A DNA stretch of 64,000 nucleotides, taken from Strigops habroptila. Its lineage: Eukaryota > Chordata > Aves > Psittaciformes > Psittacidae. A program made the translations under genes and the position numbers. This document shows, piece by piece, positions 48,301-61,262 of this stretch. Numbering within the stretch: the first letter of the stretch is position 1; each line of letters begins with the position of its first letter. The stretch lies in NCBI RefSeq assembly GCF_004027225.2, contig NC_044284.2, positions 44,502,420 to 44,566,419 on the forward strand, read 5' to 3'. The notes below the pieces were generated by a model. The model searched no databases. It was not told the origin of the DNA and worked only from the letters and a program-made list of their open reading frames with translations.

Positions 48301-50727
48301 GAGTTTAAATATCATATCATAGGACTCACAGATTCCTAGAGGTCTGTAAAGGCAGCATATATATACACATGTACAGGGTATATTTAAGAAAAAACAGTGA
48401 TGCTAAATATTAAAGCTGCAAGGAGACATATTAGCTAGAATTTGTGAAGTATCTGTCTTTATTTAAAGCTACCTCCAGAACAACAGACCTATTGTCCCTT
48501 TCTTTTAAACCAGTAATCATCTATTGAATTTTTACATAACTGAGGTTCAGAAGCTTTTATTTTAAATAGCCAAAGGACTAAAAGAGACTAGAATAAACTA
48601 TTAAAATTAAACATATCCTTTAAAAAATAACTGTTTTAAGCATGGTCTTTTCTCGATCGGTCCTTCCCCCCTTTTACTGCCCAGCTCTAATTGCATATTC
48701 TTGGTACGTTACTGTCAGCTGGGAGTGGGGAAGGAAGAAGCGGGTGAGTGGCTGCGTGGTTCTGAGTTACCAGCTGGGCTTAAACCATGACACACATACA
48801 CAAAAATATGTTGGTACGTCAATTCTCTTCAACAGCAAGGCCTTTTTATGTTACTATAATAGTGCAAAAAGTTTTCATATTTACAATTTCTTCATATTAC
48901 TGAAGCATGTTATAAAGAATTCAGAAATGAACAAAAGGAATACTTTTTGCCTGCTCTACAAAGGTGATGAACAAGTTGGGAGATGATGAAGTCTCACTGA
49001 AATCACCATCAGCCTCTCCAATAGGCCTTTTGCACTTATAATTTCCTGTAATTCTATTGAGTTTGAGATCAGATATGTTACTTGCCAATGCTCCTTTCCT
49101 CCGCATTATTTCTTATTTGTTTATCAGAATAGCAAAAGTTACACACTAACTTCTACTTCCCTGTAACAAGAGTGTAAAAGGTGTAATTCTTGTTTTAAGG
49201 ATTGCAAAATGGTCCATAGATTATATTTAAAATTCAGATCTGCTTTTCCTAGGAAATGTCCACTTTCAAAGAGTTATGAGCAGTTATGGTAGGGTATCAA
49301 GCACTGGTACTGCCAGCGCTTACAAGATTGACATAAGTGAAAAGGTGAGCAATAGGAAATCTAGGGAGGGTACAGGGTGTGGAAGTCGTACTTTAACTAA
49401 CAGTAACATAACGATTTCTTAATCTGTGATACTTTTGATTTGGTGCATGTGTGGGTAGTGTGAGCGCTGTTGTTCCCTTGAAGCAGTTGGCTATGGGGAG
49501 ACTTCCTTCCTTGGGCTTAGCCGAGCAGCTGAGACAAGCCAACAGCACCTTATTTCACACCACGCAGCTCTGGAACTTGCATCTTTTCTCTGACTAACAT
49601 CTTGTACAGCAGAGCTCTTTTACACACACATTTTGGAGTGCACAGTTTTGTGATAGGATCATAAAACCTTAGGTTTGATGAGCGGACTATTTTATCATCA
49701 TTAATTGTCCTTCAGTTCTTAGATTTTTTTTTTTTTTTAACTAGCTTTATGGAAATGACAGGTGTATCTTAGAGAATTAAAAAAAAAAAAAGCATATTAC
49801 AGAAGTCACTTTTTGACTGAATCAACAATTTTTAGTATGTATTCTACCTTATTTTTTCAAAATATCATGTTTAGGTAAGTGCCTGAAACTGTAATAAAAT
49901 TCTCATACTAATTAAATCTTCACAGGATGAAGGCAATGACACTTGGAATAAATGATCATTTTAATAATCCTTTTCCCATCTAAAGCCTTCAGAAACCGTT
50001 TAAATAATTTTTATATTTCAATTATTAGAGTTTTCCCACCTTCCTACTACCAAAACTTTACACAGAAACCAGAAATTTTGAATATTGAGTAACTTAGTCT
50101 GATGAGATGAAGTTCTACATGAATTCTAAATGAGAATGAAGTTCTGTATTAGTCTGGTGTTGCAAAGCCTGACATCTGCAATTGTATAAAGATCACTATT
50201 AGAAAGTTACTTTTAGTCAAACATCAAACTTTTTACCTTCTATTTTGTCAGTTTTTCGTTGTGCCAATGACACATCTATGAAGACTTTCTGACAGCCATT
50301 ACTGAACATGAACATACTAACTATTTCTGTGGTATAAATACCCCATTGTATCAGGGATTCAAGGTCCTCTCATCAGAAAAGACTCATCAAAATACAGTAT
50401 CATTGCTATGGATAATAACACAGGAAATGCATGAATGTATATTAAAGAAATACATGTTTCTTTATTCTCCAGGTGAATTTGGACTTTCATACCAAAGAAG
50501 TCACAAGTCAGAATATTGGACAGCCCATCATTACCACCTTTGATAGAGCACAAAACATGGTCTACAGGCTGATGGAGCAAGACAGCTACCCACGCTTCCT
50601 GAGATCTGATCCGTATTTAAATTTGGTAAAGGGGAGAAACCCCAGTCGTCCTACCCTTAGGAGACGGTCACGGTCTTTCACTGTCAATGATTTTAAAGGT
50701 GTACGACCAGACTTTACTGTTTGGTAA
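42398..50727 (+). CDS. RGS18: Regulator of G-protein signalling 18, complete five-exon coding sequence
   Basis: RGS18 is the RGS protein of megakaryocytes and platelets (thrombocytes in birds), limiting Gi and Gq signals. Exons: 42398-42516, 43179-43280, 46805-46866, 47886-48052 and 50473-50727 (705 nt, 234 residues; human 235). The protein starts [20 protein letters not shown], like human METTLLFF. Exon 2 has [19 protein letters not shown] and exon 3 [17 protein letters not shown]. Exon 4 encodes the RGS box with [18 protein letters not shown], and exon 5 [28 protein letters not shown] and the tail [13 protein letters not shown]. Ser49 and Ser218, the 14-3-3 sites of human RGS18, fall at the same numbers. 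Junctions are GT/AG; the exon 3 acceptor is a tandem AAGCAG, and the 62-nt family exon length selects the second AG. The ATG has A at -3. The next gene, RGS21, is in the same direction. Confidence 0.95.
43359..43380. repeat. (GT)11 microsatellite in RGS18 intron 2
   Basis: Eleven perfect GT units on the plus strand, 79 bases after the exon 2 donor. This is a possible polymorphic marker. Confidence 0.9.
44334..44367. repeat. Perfect 15-bp inverted repeat with 4-base loop in RGS18 intron 2
   Basis: ACTCAGAATCTGGAA (44334-44348) is followed by GACT and then its exact reverse complement TTCCAGATTCTGAGT (44353-44367). It would form a tight hairpin in the intron RNA or a small cruciform. Confidence 0.9.
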
Positions 50728-52051
50728 CAGGGAAACTGAACCCTCATAAATTCTAGCTACTGCTGCAACTCGTATGTATTTTACAATCCAAATCCTTAGC
50801 AGGTGTAAATGAGTGGAAAGCAAAGTAACATGCACTTACACCAGGTCAGAGTTCTGTAGCCACTGATTAATTTCATTTATTATAGAGAAGTAGGCAATAT
50901 ATTGGCAAGACATATAATGTAAAGCTTTCATACAGTATTTTTTTAAACCCAAGCAAGAACTGTAATCATATTTAGAAGAAAGACTTGAGTTTCCTGCATA
51001 AAAAATGTGTATAAGATGCCAGTTGATAATAGCCACTGTGTATCGTTGGCCTGTATTATTTAGGACAGAGTTTCATCACAGTTAGAATCTATATACCTAG
51101 CCTTCGCACATATTTATGATTTATGTTTCTGCAATATTTCCTACACTAAGCACAGAGTATTTGTGGTATTTTCTCATACTGCAAAACACATAGGAACTTT
51201 ATTAGGTATAATGTAAAGTTACAGGGATTTTAACTACAGCCACTGCATAATTAAAATTTAGCTATTGCATATTTTAAGAGGAACATAAGAATACCTATTT
51301 AAATTTTTGGGTACATTTTGTACTGTTTTCTTACTACATGTGTCTGTTCTCTGGATTTAAGTTATGCTGTATATATTAGTTTTGCCATCAAATAATTGTA
51401 TTCTAGTTTTTTGCAACCAAATGAGTAGCAACAGAGGCCCAAGAATGCTATTTTAACACAATGTGTGTCATTAAGTATCAGGTCACATGGATGTGTATAT
51501 GTATATATAATGCTTCTACTTTTATTTGTAAATATTTATGGTATACCAATTTCATTACTAAACTTCGTTCTAAATTTTTTCTGACATTTATTTTGAAAAA
51601 GAATCTGAAAATTAACAGCTCTCAGACTCAGATAGAATAACCTTCAGTTCTACCGATCATTAGTGTATTCTCCATGGTTATAGAGGAGGAAAGAGAAATC
51701 TCTCTTTTACTTCTTTAGTCCTGAAGTCAGACATGTCATTTTCATGATCAGTATACACAGTTTTCTTTCAGAATTAATGCAAACATACCCTGAAACATGA
51801 GAAAAATTTCTGAAATCTTAAACATTGGTTCAGTTTAACAAGTGGCTGCGGGATTTAGTTGTAACTATGACATGTATATTCAGTCATTTTGCATGGAATT
51901 TAAGATTTCTCCCTTTTCTTCCTCCTTTGTAAGTGGTAAAAGTGAAGAGGTGCAGTTCCTGAGAATGAAAAGTTATGTTCATTACTAATTCAGGGTATAT
52001 ATGAACTGCTTGATCTGAATTTCCCTGTCTGCTTTACTAACTTTCAATAAA
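50728..52051 (+). other. RGS18 3'UTR (probable)
   Basis: About 1.3 kb of AT-rich sequence from the stop codon to an AATAAA at 52046. It contains many TATTTA/ATTTAT stretches (for example near 51110 and 51530), resembling AU-rich instability elements. No coding exon was seen. Confidence 0.6.
52046..52051 (+). terminator. Probable poly(A) signal for RGS18
   Basis: AATAAA in the context TTTCAATAAATCC. It is the first clear canonical signal after the stop codon at 50727. Confidence 0.55.
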
Positions 52052-55000
52052 TCCTAAGTGATCTACTTTAAAAGTTGTCAGAATTCAGCTTATCATCAGT
52101 ACATTGATGGGCAAAATGTGAAGACTTCACTTACAATTCAATACCAGCTGTAATTGTTGCCATTTCAATCCAAAGTGTTACTGTGCACAGAGATCTGAAC
52201 TCACAAGGAAACACTGCTGAGCTGCAGTGTCCTGACAACCATCTCCAAGCTCTTGGCTTTACCTGGGGAAGAGACAGGAAACACTTTTGTAGCTGTGAGG
52301 AGTATGATGCTTGCTGGTTTATTCCATTATCCTTCTCTGACCCCCAAATTCCAGGCATGTGCTATTTCTAACTGTGTCAGAAACTGTGAAGCACAGCGAT
52401 TCAGGAATAAATCAAATGTTTTTAGTAATGCTGATAATGTATTTCAGTCTCTGTATCAATATCAAATGCAGCTTTGGAGCTTGTCAGCACCATTTTTTAC
52501 AAACTGTCTGCATTCCTGTTGTCATTGACATTCACATGAATGAGTGAATACAGTGAAATGCAACTTTCTAACACAATTTCATGGCTGAAGTCAGTATGTT
52601 CTTCTGGATAAATTATTTATTCTTGTTCTTTGACTGTCTCTCCCTGAGTCACGATTCAGTTCTGCCGGAAATGATCCTATTTCAGATTAGGGAACCTCTA
52701 ATCATAGAATCAACTAGACTAGTGTGTCTGGATGCCAGATTTCTCAGGTATTTAAAATACGCATGTTCCTATGTTCTGTATTACTAACTTTGTTAGAGAA
52801 AGAGAACAGCTTTGAGGACATCTGCAGCTAGATTCTCCCCTGGTGTGATTATATTTCTTCATACCAGCTGAGAATCTGCACCTTTACTCTTGCCATTGGT
52901 CAAATAATTGGACAAAAAAAAAAGTATATTTAATACTGTTCTAAAACCCAAACAAATGACAAATATAGTACCTTGAGTAGGACTTTTTCTTCTTCAGAAG
53001 AAAACAGCTGTTACTCAAAAGGGTCTGTAATGATAAATATAGGTCAGCAGGCCCCCTTTGTTTCATTTCACAGACACATGGAAAGTTTTATTTATCTCCA
53101 GGGAGGCCTCCCTCAAAACCATCAGTCTTGTGATGCTGACAGTGCTGGTCCCTCTTAGGAGTTTTATAATGAAAACAAACAAACAAGATAGATATTCCTG
53201 GTAGCTACTTATGCATGTATGTTTTTCAAAGATAATTATGAACCGTAGCTGAATTTACAGCATCCTAATGCCATGGGAACTGCTGTAAAAAGAAAGTCAA
53301 GATAAACTCAGAGAAAGGAAAGCAAAGGGCACAAAGATAAACTAAAATGACATAATTAGCTAGCAAAGGTTTTTTTCTAGAAGAGGCTCCTTTTAGTGAG
53401 AGAAAATGAGTGCTCTACTATTTAGTGCTCTACTGTAGTTCTGGAAGATGAGCTAAGCATAGGTTTAGTACAAGTCTGTGATGCTGTAGCAAGATTGAGT
53501 TAGGTGGGATTGATCAGACTAAGGGCTAGGCCTGCACAGGTGGATTTATAGTATGAACCTTAGAGTAGTGCCAGAGAGCATTGTCAGGCTTCTCTAGTTT
53601 TGGCAGAATCAATGCCATAATTAAGTAAATTTTATCTAGCTGACCTAGTATAAATAACACATACACAAAACCAATCATCAAGTATTTTTATTGGGGGTTA
53701 TTTTATGTAGCAGCTTTTTAGACTAGTATGTGCCGTTCAGCATTCAGTAAGAGCTCTCAAAATACTTCTCTTACCAATATAATAATTCACCATACATACA
53801 CACTTCACTTTACTCCTTATATACGTGACCGTATAGTCACCATACCCAAAGTACAAGGGAAATAATCTGCTGACTTGTATAGCACAAAGCTTTGTCTCCT
53901 GCTTCAACACTTACATCTTATTAGATGCTTTAAATCAGCTGAATTATTATCTGCTCCTCTTGTTTAACTTAAGGGAGATAGAAATTCATAAAATTATCTT
54001 CTTCAGCTTTTGGGATTTCATATTGCGCAAGAGAAAACTCGATTAATTTTTAATCTAACAAGAAACAAGATGAAGTCTAAGATAAAGAATCTAAAAGAAA
54101 CAGATAGATTTCCATCTTCCGTTAAAGTAGACAATCAGTAATATGGGTCTTAGATGCCTTTACATGCTACAGCTTACAAGAGACTCACAAAAGTCAGATC
54201 ATTTTTCTCTCCTTTTTGTCCCCAGCTGCTCAGCCTGCCTTAATTAACTACTGCTTTGAATGCAGTTCCCTCTCTTTTCCACGCATACTGCCAAAAGACC
54301 TCAACTGAGAAAAAAAAAAAGCATAAAATCATCTTCCTCTCCTCAGTGATTCATATGCTCGTGAACTTATGCCTTGCTTAGATGCCTGTCCTGGATGCCG
54401 CTCTGCAGTTTGCATTTTAGTCAAATGCCTCAGCCAAATGCCCTTTAAGCTCCTGTGTGGCTCTGTGCCAAAGATAAACATGTATTTCCTCTATACACCA
54501 TCCAGCTTGCTTCCATTCCTACTTTTTTCCTGCTAGTGTCTTCTTGTCATCTTCCATTTTTTGTACTCTAATCATTTAGGGATGGACTCAAAAGCTCCCT
54601 CTGGTTTTATACTATCTCCTTTCCTAAATAGCATGTTTGCCTAACTTCCTCATAAATCTTACAACAGGTTACCTAGACACCAAGATTTACAATCTAGCCT
54701 CTATCATTGCCTTCTCTATGAAACATAACTAAAATTAACTAGTATGAAATACAATCCTATGGAAGTCAATTTAGACTTTTCAAACAGGACAGAAGATTAA
54801 GCTGAGGCCTACCATAAGGACAACCCTGAATTGTTGTTTCTTCACCATGCACTTTGCTTGTATTTTAGAAACTCCCATTTCTTCCCAACTTTCCAGACTT
54901 GTTTTAGATTTCTGAAGTTAACGCTACTCCGTATGAGCTTTCTGAGGCATAGTGTCTACCTTTCGCATATTCTTGCATTGGTGCAATTAATACTTCTCTC

Positions 55001-58000
55001 ATCATAAAGTCATAATATGATCCTGTACGTTTGTGCTATGCTGGCTTCTTGTATGAAATTTTGTGAAGTGTGATGCTATGTAAAAAACAGTGTATTCATC
55101 CATAAATTGTGCCAAGTAATCTGCTAGCTATTACTAAATGAGAATCTTCAAGGTTGTACCTTTTCTTGGGAAATGTTTCCAGTTCTTCTTTAATGTAGAT
55201 TTGTGTTTATATAGTGTTTGTTTAGTACTTGGAAATCCTGCATATGATGGACCCAGAATGCTGTAAAACATTTTGACAGATTGTTCTTGAAACCAAAACA
55301 TTTTACCTGAGGGGCATACTTTGCTTGGGTGGAAAATAACAGCTCATTTTCTTACGCAAAACAACTCTGTGGCATACTGCAGACACACCAAGTTATTCAT
55401 ATGGAAGAAAAAATAATGCTGTGATTAAAATGTATTTGCATGACAGGCGTTTCCATGTTACTTAGGATGCCAGCAGTGCTCAGATCATCTTGGCTTCTCC
55501 CAGCATAAGAAACGCAGCCAAGTCTCTGTGTGCCTGAATTGCTTGGACCAGCAGAACGTTAACTTTTTTTTTCTGCTGAGCTTATGCTATACAAAAAACA
55601 TTATTCAAGCAAACCTAGGTGTGGAATGGATTTAACAGAAGCCAAGTGCTGAAGGGCAGTAATATACTGAACGTGATCCAGGGGAAACACTAGCACACCA
55701 GAACAGCTATTGGAGAGCATGACCTTTTCTCACATTGCAATTAGGTGAGTACAAGGCAATTGTTTTAGGAACATATATAAATGAAAGTGATTTCTCAGGT
55801 TCATACACCGAGAGTTTGAACATAAAGCATTTTATACTGTCTATGACGTTAATATCAACTCCAATGGGGATCAGAGGAACAAAAAACCTCATGCCTTATT
55901 CCTCTAAACTGCCAACAGCTTTTCATACACAAGGTAACTCAGTGAAACTAATGCCTAAAAACAGCTAAAGAATAAAAGATGAGTATCAGTAAAAAGCTAA
56001 GCAGTAAGTTAAAAAGTTGAGGAGATATAAGTATTTAATAGATCAGTAGTCCTTAGCAAGTAACATTGGCAAAGGAAGAAACGTTCAATCAATAGATCCA
56101 TATTCCCTTTCCTACAGTTCTAACTCACCTATGGCCTGTCAACGACAGAAGGATCAAAACCAAAGTCCATAGCACAGTCCTCAGAGTTACAGAAATGTTA
56201 AGTCAGAGGCCTTATGGATAAATTTTTTAAAATACACTGAAATTAGCTGAGCAGATAAGGGTCTAAGCTACTTTGCAAGTCCAGTCTGAGTTATTAGTGA
56301 ACTGAGGCTGCAGATATCAGAACTGTCAGCTGGATCCAGATTTCCAGAATGTTTACGAATAATTCTGCATGTACATATTCATATTTCTTTTTGTTTGTTT
56401 GATACTGTTCGTTACGAACAGCCAATACATTTGCACAAGCAGCTGATGCATTTGTTTCAATACTAAAATGACTTTTGCTCCTCATGAAATTTCAGTAAAA
56501 TAATAATTTCTGGAAAGAAACTCTAATAAGTTTCAAGCATAGGAAGTATATGACAATACTACCATCTACTTTTTATGGGAAGAGATGCCTGACTTTGGTT
56601 AGTGGACTTGTGGTATTTGTACTAAGATAATAATAACAACCCTATTACTTGCTGTGTACCTGGAATGCAATTGGCTTATGTACACTAAACAGACACTGAA
56701 CAGCACGTTACGCAATGGTGAAAATCCCTCACAGCTTCTTTGTGGTTTTGTGAATTGTGATCAATACCCCATAAATTACAAGAGCAATCAGATTGCATCA
56801 TCTAGTTATTCTATGTGCTAGTCAGAACACTCATGGGTTTTGGCATCTTTCTGTGACTGCTAGAACTGACTTAAAAGTATCTATCAATCAGCACTGGAAA
56901 TCTTCAAGAGATGCTTATGTCTGTTTCATTCAGATATCAGGCAATTAGACAGAAATATATATATATAAAAATGCATCTGTTGTACTGTTTGGAACTTTTT
57001 TTTTTTTTAATATATAATCAGGTGATTATAAATAAAGTAGGAACAGATTCTGCAGCCATCCCTCTCATAAACAGTCTCACAGAAGTTAATGGAACTCTTG
57101 TATAACAAGAATGTTATCACTTCTTCAAAAATTTAAAATAAGTCTATTTATAATCGTAGTTCTAAGCTGAGAGAATGGTATAATCATTGGGACTAGACAC
57201 ACGGTAACCATCAAGAAATGAACGGAAGCATCCAAGAATGATGTGTTGCTCATAACTCTGCCATCTCTGTGCTTATAGCTGCACTGACTTTATTGGCATT
57301 ACACCAAGGAATCTGGAGGAAACTTGCATCAGGCCTTTATCTAGAATTTTGTCTCTTGGCTAAAATTCAACACCTGTTTCGAACTGCTCCGAAGTCTTGG
57401 CCTCTTTTCAATGAGAACCAAGGGCACTGAAAAGTGAAGTCCCTTTTTGTGTTTTTGCAAATAACAAGACATAGTAACGTGTGTAAATGTCTGCATGGAT
57501 TTGCAGAAGAATCTTCTGGTTGCTACATGAGAAAGGTAGATCAGCAATCACAAAACATAACATTAGGGGAAAAAAATTACTTTATCAACATTAATTGAGA
57601 AACAGACAATCTCACTGTAAGAAAAATCAAGTTGTAGCTATTTACCATCTACCAGGCCAGAAACTCTACAAATAAATATGGTTTGGATTTTATAGCATGT
57701 TTTTCCTCTTTATCAAAGCTCAAACCTAAGACTGAATCAGTCACAAAGGATTTAATTTACATGCAGATGTTGAGGGTTTTCTCTCCACCTTTAAGATTCT
57801 GAAATTAATCTTAATAGCACAATGCATGGAAAGCTTTTGGTCCTGACTGGCAGTGTTACAGTCTGCAGTACATACTCAGTGGAAATAAGAGAAAATAACT
57901 GATTAAGGAAAATAAGAAGCACTGCAGAGAATCAGGATGATAGTTCGTATTTTTTTCCTTCTGTTATAACTTTCAGAAGGAGGTAGATGCAAAAGGTAAG

Positions 58001-58654
58001 AAATTGCAGAAAGGATTTGTATTTTGCTGAAAGGAATCTTTTTTAGTATTTTGAAAGAGTGAAAGGGGTACCTTGGGTCATCATTTCTAGTTTCTTATTA
58101 TCAAAGGCAACAATTTAAAATAATCTGTTTCATAAATATATGAAGCTTTATCTTTGAAGTACAGAAGAGAGGCCAAAAATTCTACTGGGAGGCTAAAAAA
58201 CACTTTGTCCGAAGCCTCCTTGATTTTCAGTCTAAATTTATTCACTGGCTGTTTATATACATTTTTTCTTTGGCCAATATGATCCTTAAGCTAAAGTAAT
58301 TCATTTTTCTCTCTGGGTTACCTCTCTGTATTGACAGAGAGCAACCATAGCTCCTCTTTGGTTTCATTTTACAGGCAAGCTCAAGTCATTTATACTTCTC
58401 CTGTAAGACAGTTCAGTTCTCCCGATCATCACAGTAACACACCTTTCTATATCTGTTCCCGTCTTATTTCAACTTTCTGAAACACTACTGACCAGATTCA
58501 CTATTTTTTGTCCCATGTGAAGTTCGTCAAATAGTTTGGCTTGAAACTTCTTTACAGATTCACAAAAGGTGTGGATAAGGAATAACTCCTTAACATTGCT
58601 AAGGTCAAAATGTGGTGTGTGGTGCTTGGGTTTTTCTTTCTTACCTTAGAAGAC
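52052..58654. other. Intergenic DNA between RGS18 and RGS21
   Basis: AT-rich sequence with no recognised exon on either strand. The RGS21 first exon and promoter may be in this stretch or between the CR1 copy and 61263. I searched by eye for a start resembling MPVKCCFY followed by an AG/GT donor and found none that fits. A lone AATCATAGAATCA at 52701 recalls a CR1 tail but is too short to call. Confidence 0.5.
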
Positions 58655-59938
58655 AGACAAAAACTGAACACAGGATTTGAGGTGCGGCCTCACCAGTGCT
58701 GAGTACAGGGGAATCATCACTCTGCACTCCTGCTGGCCACACTATTTCTAATATAAGGCAGGATGCCCTTGGCCTTCTTGGCTACCTGGGCACAAGCTGG
58801 CTCATGTTCAGCAGCCATCAATCAGCACCCACAGGTCCTTTTCCAGCCACTCTTCCTCAAGCCTGGAGCGTTGCATAGGGTTGTTGTGACCCAAGTGCAG
58901 GATGTGGCACTTTGCTTTGTTCAGCCTCATACAGTTGGCCTTGGTCCATTGATCCAGCCTGTCCAGATTGTTCTGTAGAGCCTTGCTACACTCAAGCAGA
59001 TCAACACTCCTGCCCAACTTGGTGTCATTTGCAAACTTATTGAGGATGCACTCGATCCCCTTGTCCAGATCATCGAGAAATATATTAAACAGAACTGGCC
59101 CCAATACTGAGCCCTGGGGAACACCACTTGTGACTGGCTGCCAACTGGATTGAGCTCCATTCACCACCACTCTTTGGACCTGGCCGTCTAGCCAGTTTTT
59201 TACCCATCAAAGAGTACCTGCATCCAAGCTGTGAGCAGCCAGTTTCTCAAGGAGAATGCTGTGGGAAACAGTGCCAAAGTCTTTACTAAAGTCTAGGTAG
59301 ACAACATCCACAGCCATTCCCTCATCCACTAACCAGGACACCTTGCTATAGAAGGAGTTCAGGTTAGTCAAGCAAGATCTGCCTTTCATAAACCCATGCT
59401 GACTGGGCCTGATCACCTGGTTGTCCTGTACATGCCACATGATGAGCTGCTCCATAACCTTCCCTGGTCAGACTGACAGGCCTGTAGTTCCCTGGATACT
59501 CCTTCCAGCCCTTCTTGTAGATGGGCATCACGTTTGCTGATGTCCAGTCAACTGGGACCTCTCCAGTTAGCCAGAACTGCTGATAATGATTGAAAGTAGC
59601 TCAGTGAGCACTTCCACAGATACCTCAGTACCCTTGGGTGGATCCCATTGGGCTCCATAGACTTGTGTATGTCTGAGTGGTGTAGCAGGTCACTGACCAT
59701 TTGCCCTAGGATTATGGAAGCTTCATTCTGATTCCTGTCCCTGTCTTTCAGCTCAGAGGGCTGGGTACCTGGAGAACAACTGGTCTTTCCATTACAGTCT
59801 GAGCCAAAGAAGGCATTAACCATCTCAGCATTTCCTCATCCTTTCTCACTATTTTTCCCCCTGCATCCAATAAAGGATGGAAATTCTCCTTAGCCGTCCT
59901 TTTGCTGCTAATGTATTCATAGAAACAAGACCTAGGCA
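58655..59938 (-). mobile_element. CR1 LINE fragment, reverse-transcriptase region, inactivated
   Basis: The minus strand encodes pieces of CR1 ORF2. In order they are YEYISSKRTAKENF and LLDAGGKIVRKDEE (59.94-59.82 kb), IHPRVLRYL, HGFMKGRSCLTNLNSFY with VVYLDFSKDFGTVSHSILLEKL (59.4-59.25 kb), [20 protein letters not shown] (59.1 kb), [29 protein letters not shown] and VMIPLYSALVRPHLKSCVQF (58.7 kb). Frames change several times and stop codons intervene. The catalytic FADD reads FAND, so the enzyme would be dead even without the frameshifts. The 5' part of ORF2 and the usual 3' end and 3'UTR are both missing. Boundaries are approximate. Confidence 0.93.
58655..59938 (-). pseudogene. CR1 ORF2 reverse transcriptase, broken
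   Basis: This is the coding relic within the CR1 copy. Open pieces lie at 59823-59548, 59455-59207 and 59170-58808 in different frames. The first catalytic Asp survives in YLDFSKDF, but one of the paired catalytic Asp residues (FADD) is changed to Asn. No intact product is possible. Confidence 0.85.
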
Positions 59939-61262
59939 TGAGGTAGAAAAGAATAACACTGCATGAGTTTGCATGTTTGAAACCAGGAAGACCAACTGAG
60001 AAGAACCTTTCAGCACAGAATGAATAACCTGCATGAAAATTAACTTGTGAGGTTTTTCAAATGGAAACAGGGTCTAGTCAAAAAATAAGATTTCTGTTTC
60101 AATCAAAAGTGCTGGAATTTGTTTTCATTTTGCACTCAAAACAAAACAAAACAAAATGTTTCCAGATTTTCCATTTTCCCTTTTTTTACCACCCAATGAA
60201 AGAGAAGATGCACACAAATCATTCCAGAGCTGTCAAGATGTCAAGTAACTATTATATTCACATAGAATGTAAATTTAATTTCAAATCTCCCTGCCTACTA
60301 TAACCTATATAAGATACATAGCCAGAGGATTAGAAAGTTTTCCTCTCTCTTTGGCTAATATATCTCTACTATTTGTATAAAATGGAACTGTTTCAACAAA
60401 AGCAACATGAGATACTATTTATTACCTACCTCTCCAGGTATTCTTATGGGTATTCTAGAATTGCCATGCCTCCTTGTCTCCTTATAAATAAACCTGTATC
60501 TAAAAAGGGGGCAAAAAAATAACAAATTACTTACTCTGCTCTGGCCTTGCACTTTGAACTACTTGTTTTATTTCAAGATCTTTTACAAGAGCAAAATGCC
60601 TGTAAAACATTCTTCATTCTATTTAAACTTTTATGTTAAGAAAAATAAATACGCATTAAATTACTAAAATAAAATAAAACCTACTAAGTCTGTTCTAAGT
60701 AGATAACAGGGTATCAGCTCATTGAAATTCTTCATCTTCTATTACCTGTCATTAGAGGTTACAAGAAGAACTGATTAACACTTGAAATTTCTAGCTCAAA
60801 AATCTTGGCTGATGACATTTGTAAGAAAAATTTTCTTAAAAAAAAAAACAAAAACAACCCTATTAAAAAAATTGAGTTACAAACCACTGAACCAAAGTTT
60901 ATTGAAGAAGTATGTGTCTTCTTTTAAATCACATGAAAAATATGAGCTAGACGACCAAGGAGATTTATTCCTGGTGCTTTGTTCTCTTTTGTTTTATTAA
61001 ATTGTAAGCATTACTACCAGCTCCTGGATGAATAATCAAGTTGCCAATGTCAAATAATGTATTTTATGAGTCTGTATGGCTCTCTACACTCTAAAAAAAC
61101 AGTGTCCCTCTTTTTGTTGATTTCTGTTCTTCAGTGCATAGGGTAACATGAATTACTCACTCTGCTCCCTCAAAGAGATAGCCAAATAATAGACTAGCTT
61201 TCACAGACTATGCAGGCAAAAGATCCCAATGTTATTTTCAAGGATAAATGTTGTTTCCACAG
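59939..61262. other. Upstream flank or first intron of RGS21
   Basis: AT-rich sequence with (AAAAC)n at about 60139-60156 and A-rich runs. No exon was identified. A frame beginning MPVK at 60596 was examined and rejected as RGS21 exon 1 because no in-phase donor follows. Confidence 0.45.

Noticed and set aside
52700-52735. AATCATAGAATCA resembling the CR1 3' terminal repeat
   Set aside because: Too short, and followed by no recognisable CR1 sequence.
60596-60655. A frame starting MPVK, like the human RGS21 start, 0.67 kb before RGS21 exon 61263
   Set aside because: After MPVKHSSFY there is no AG/GT donor in the required phase. The nearest donor-like GTTAAG would put the next exon out of frame.
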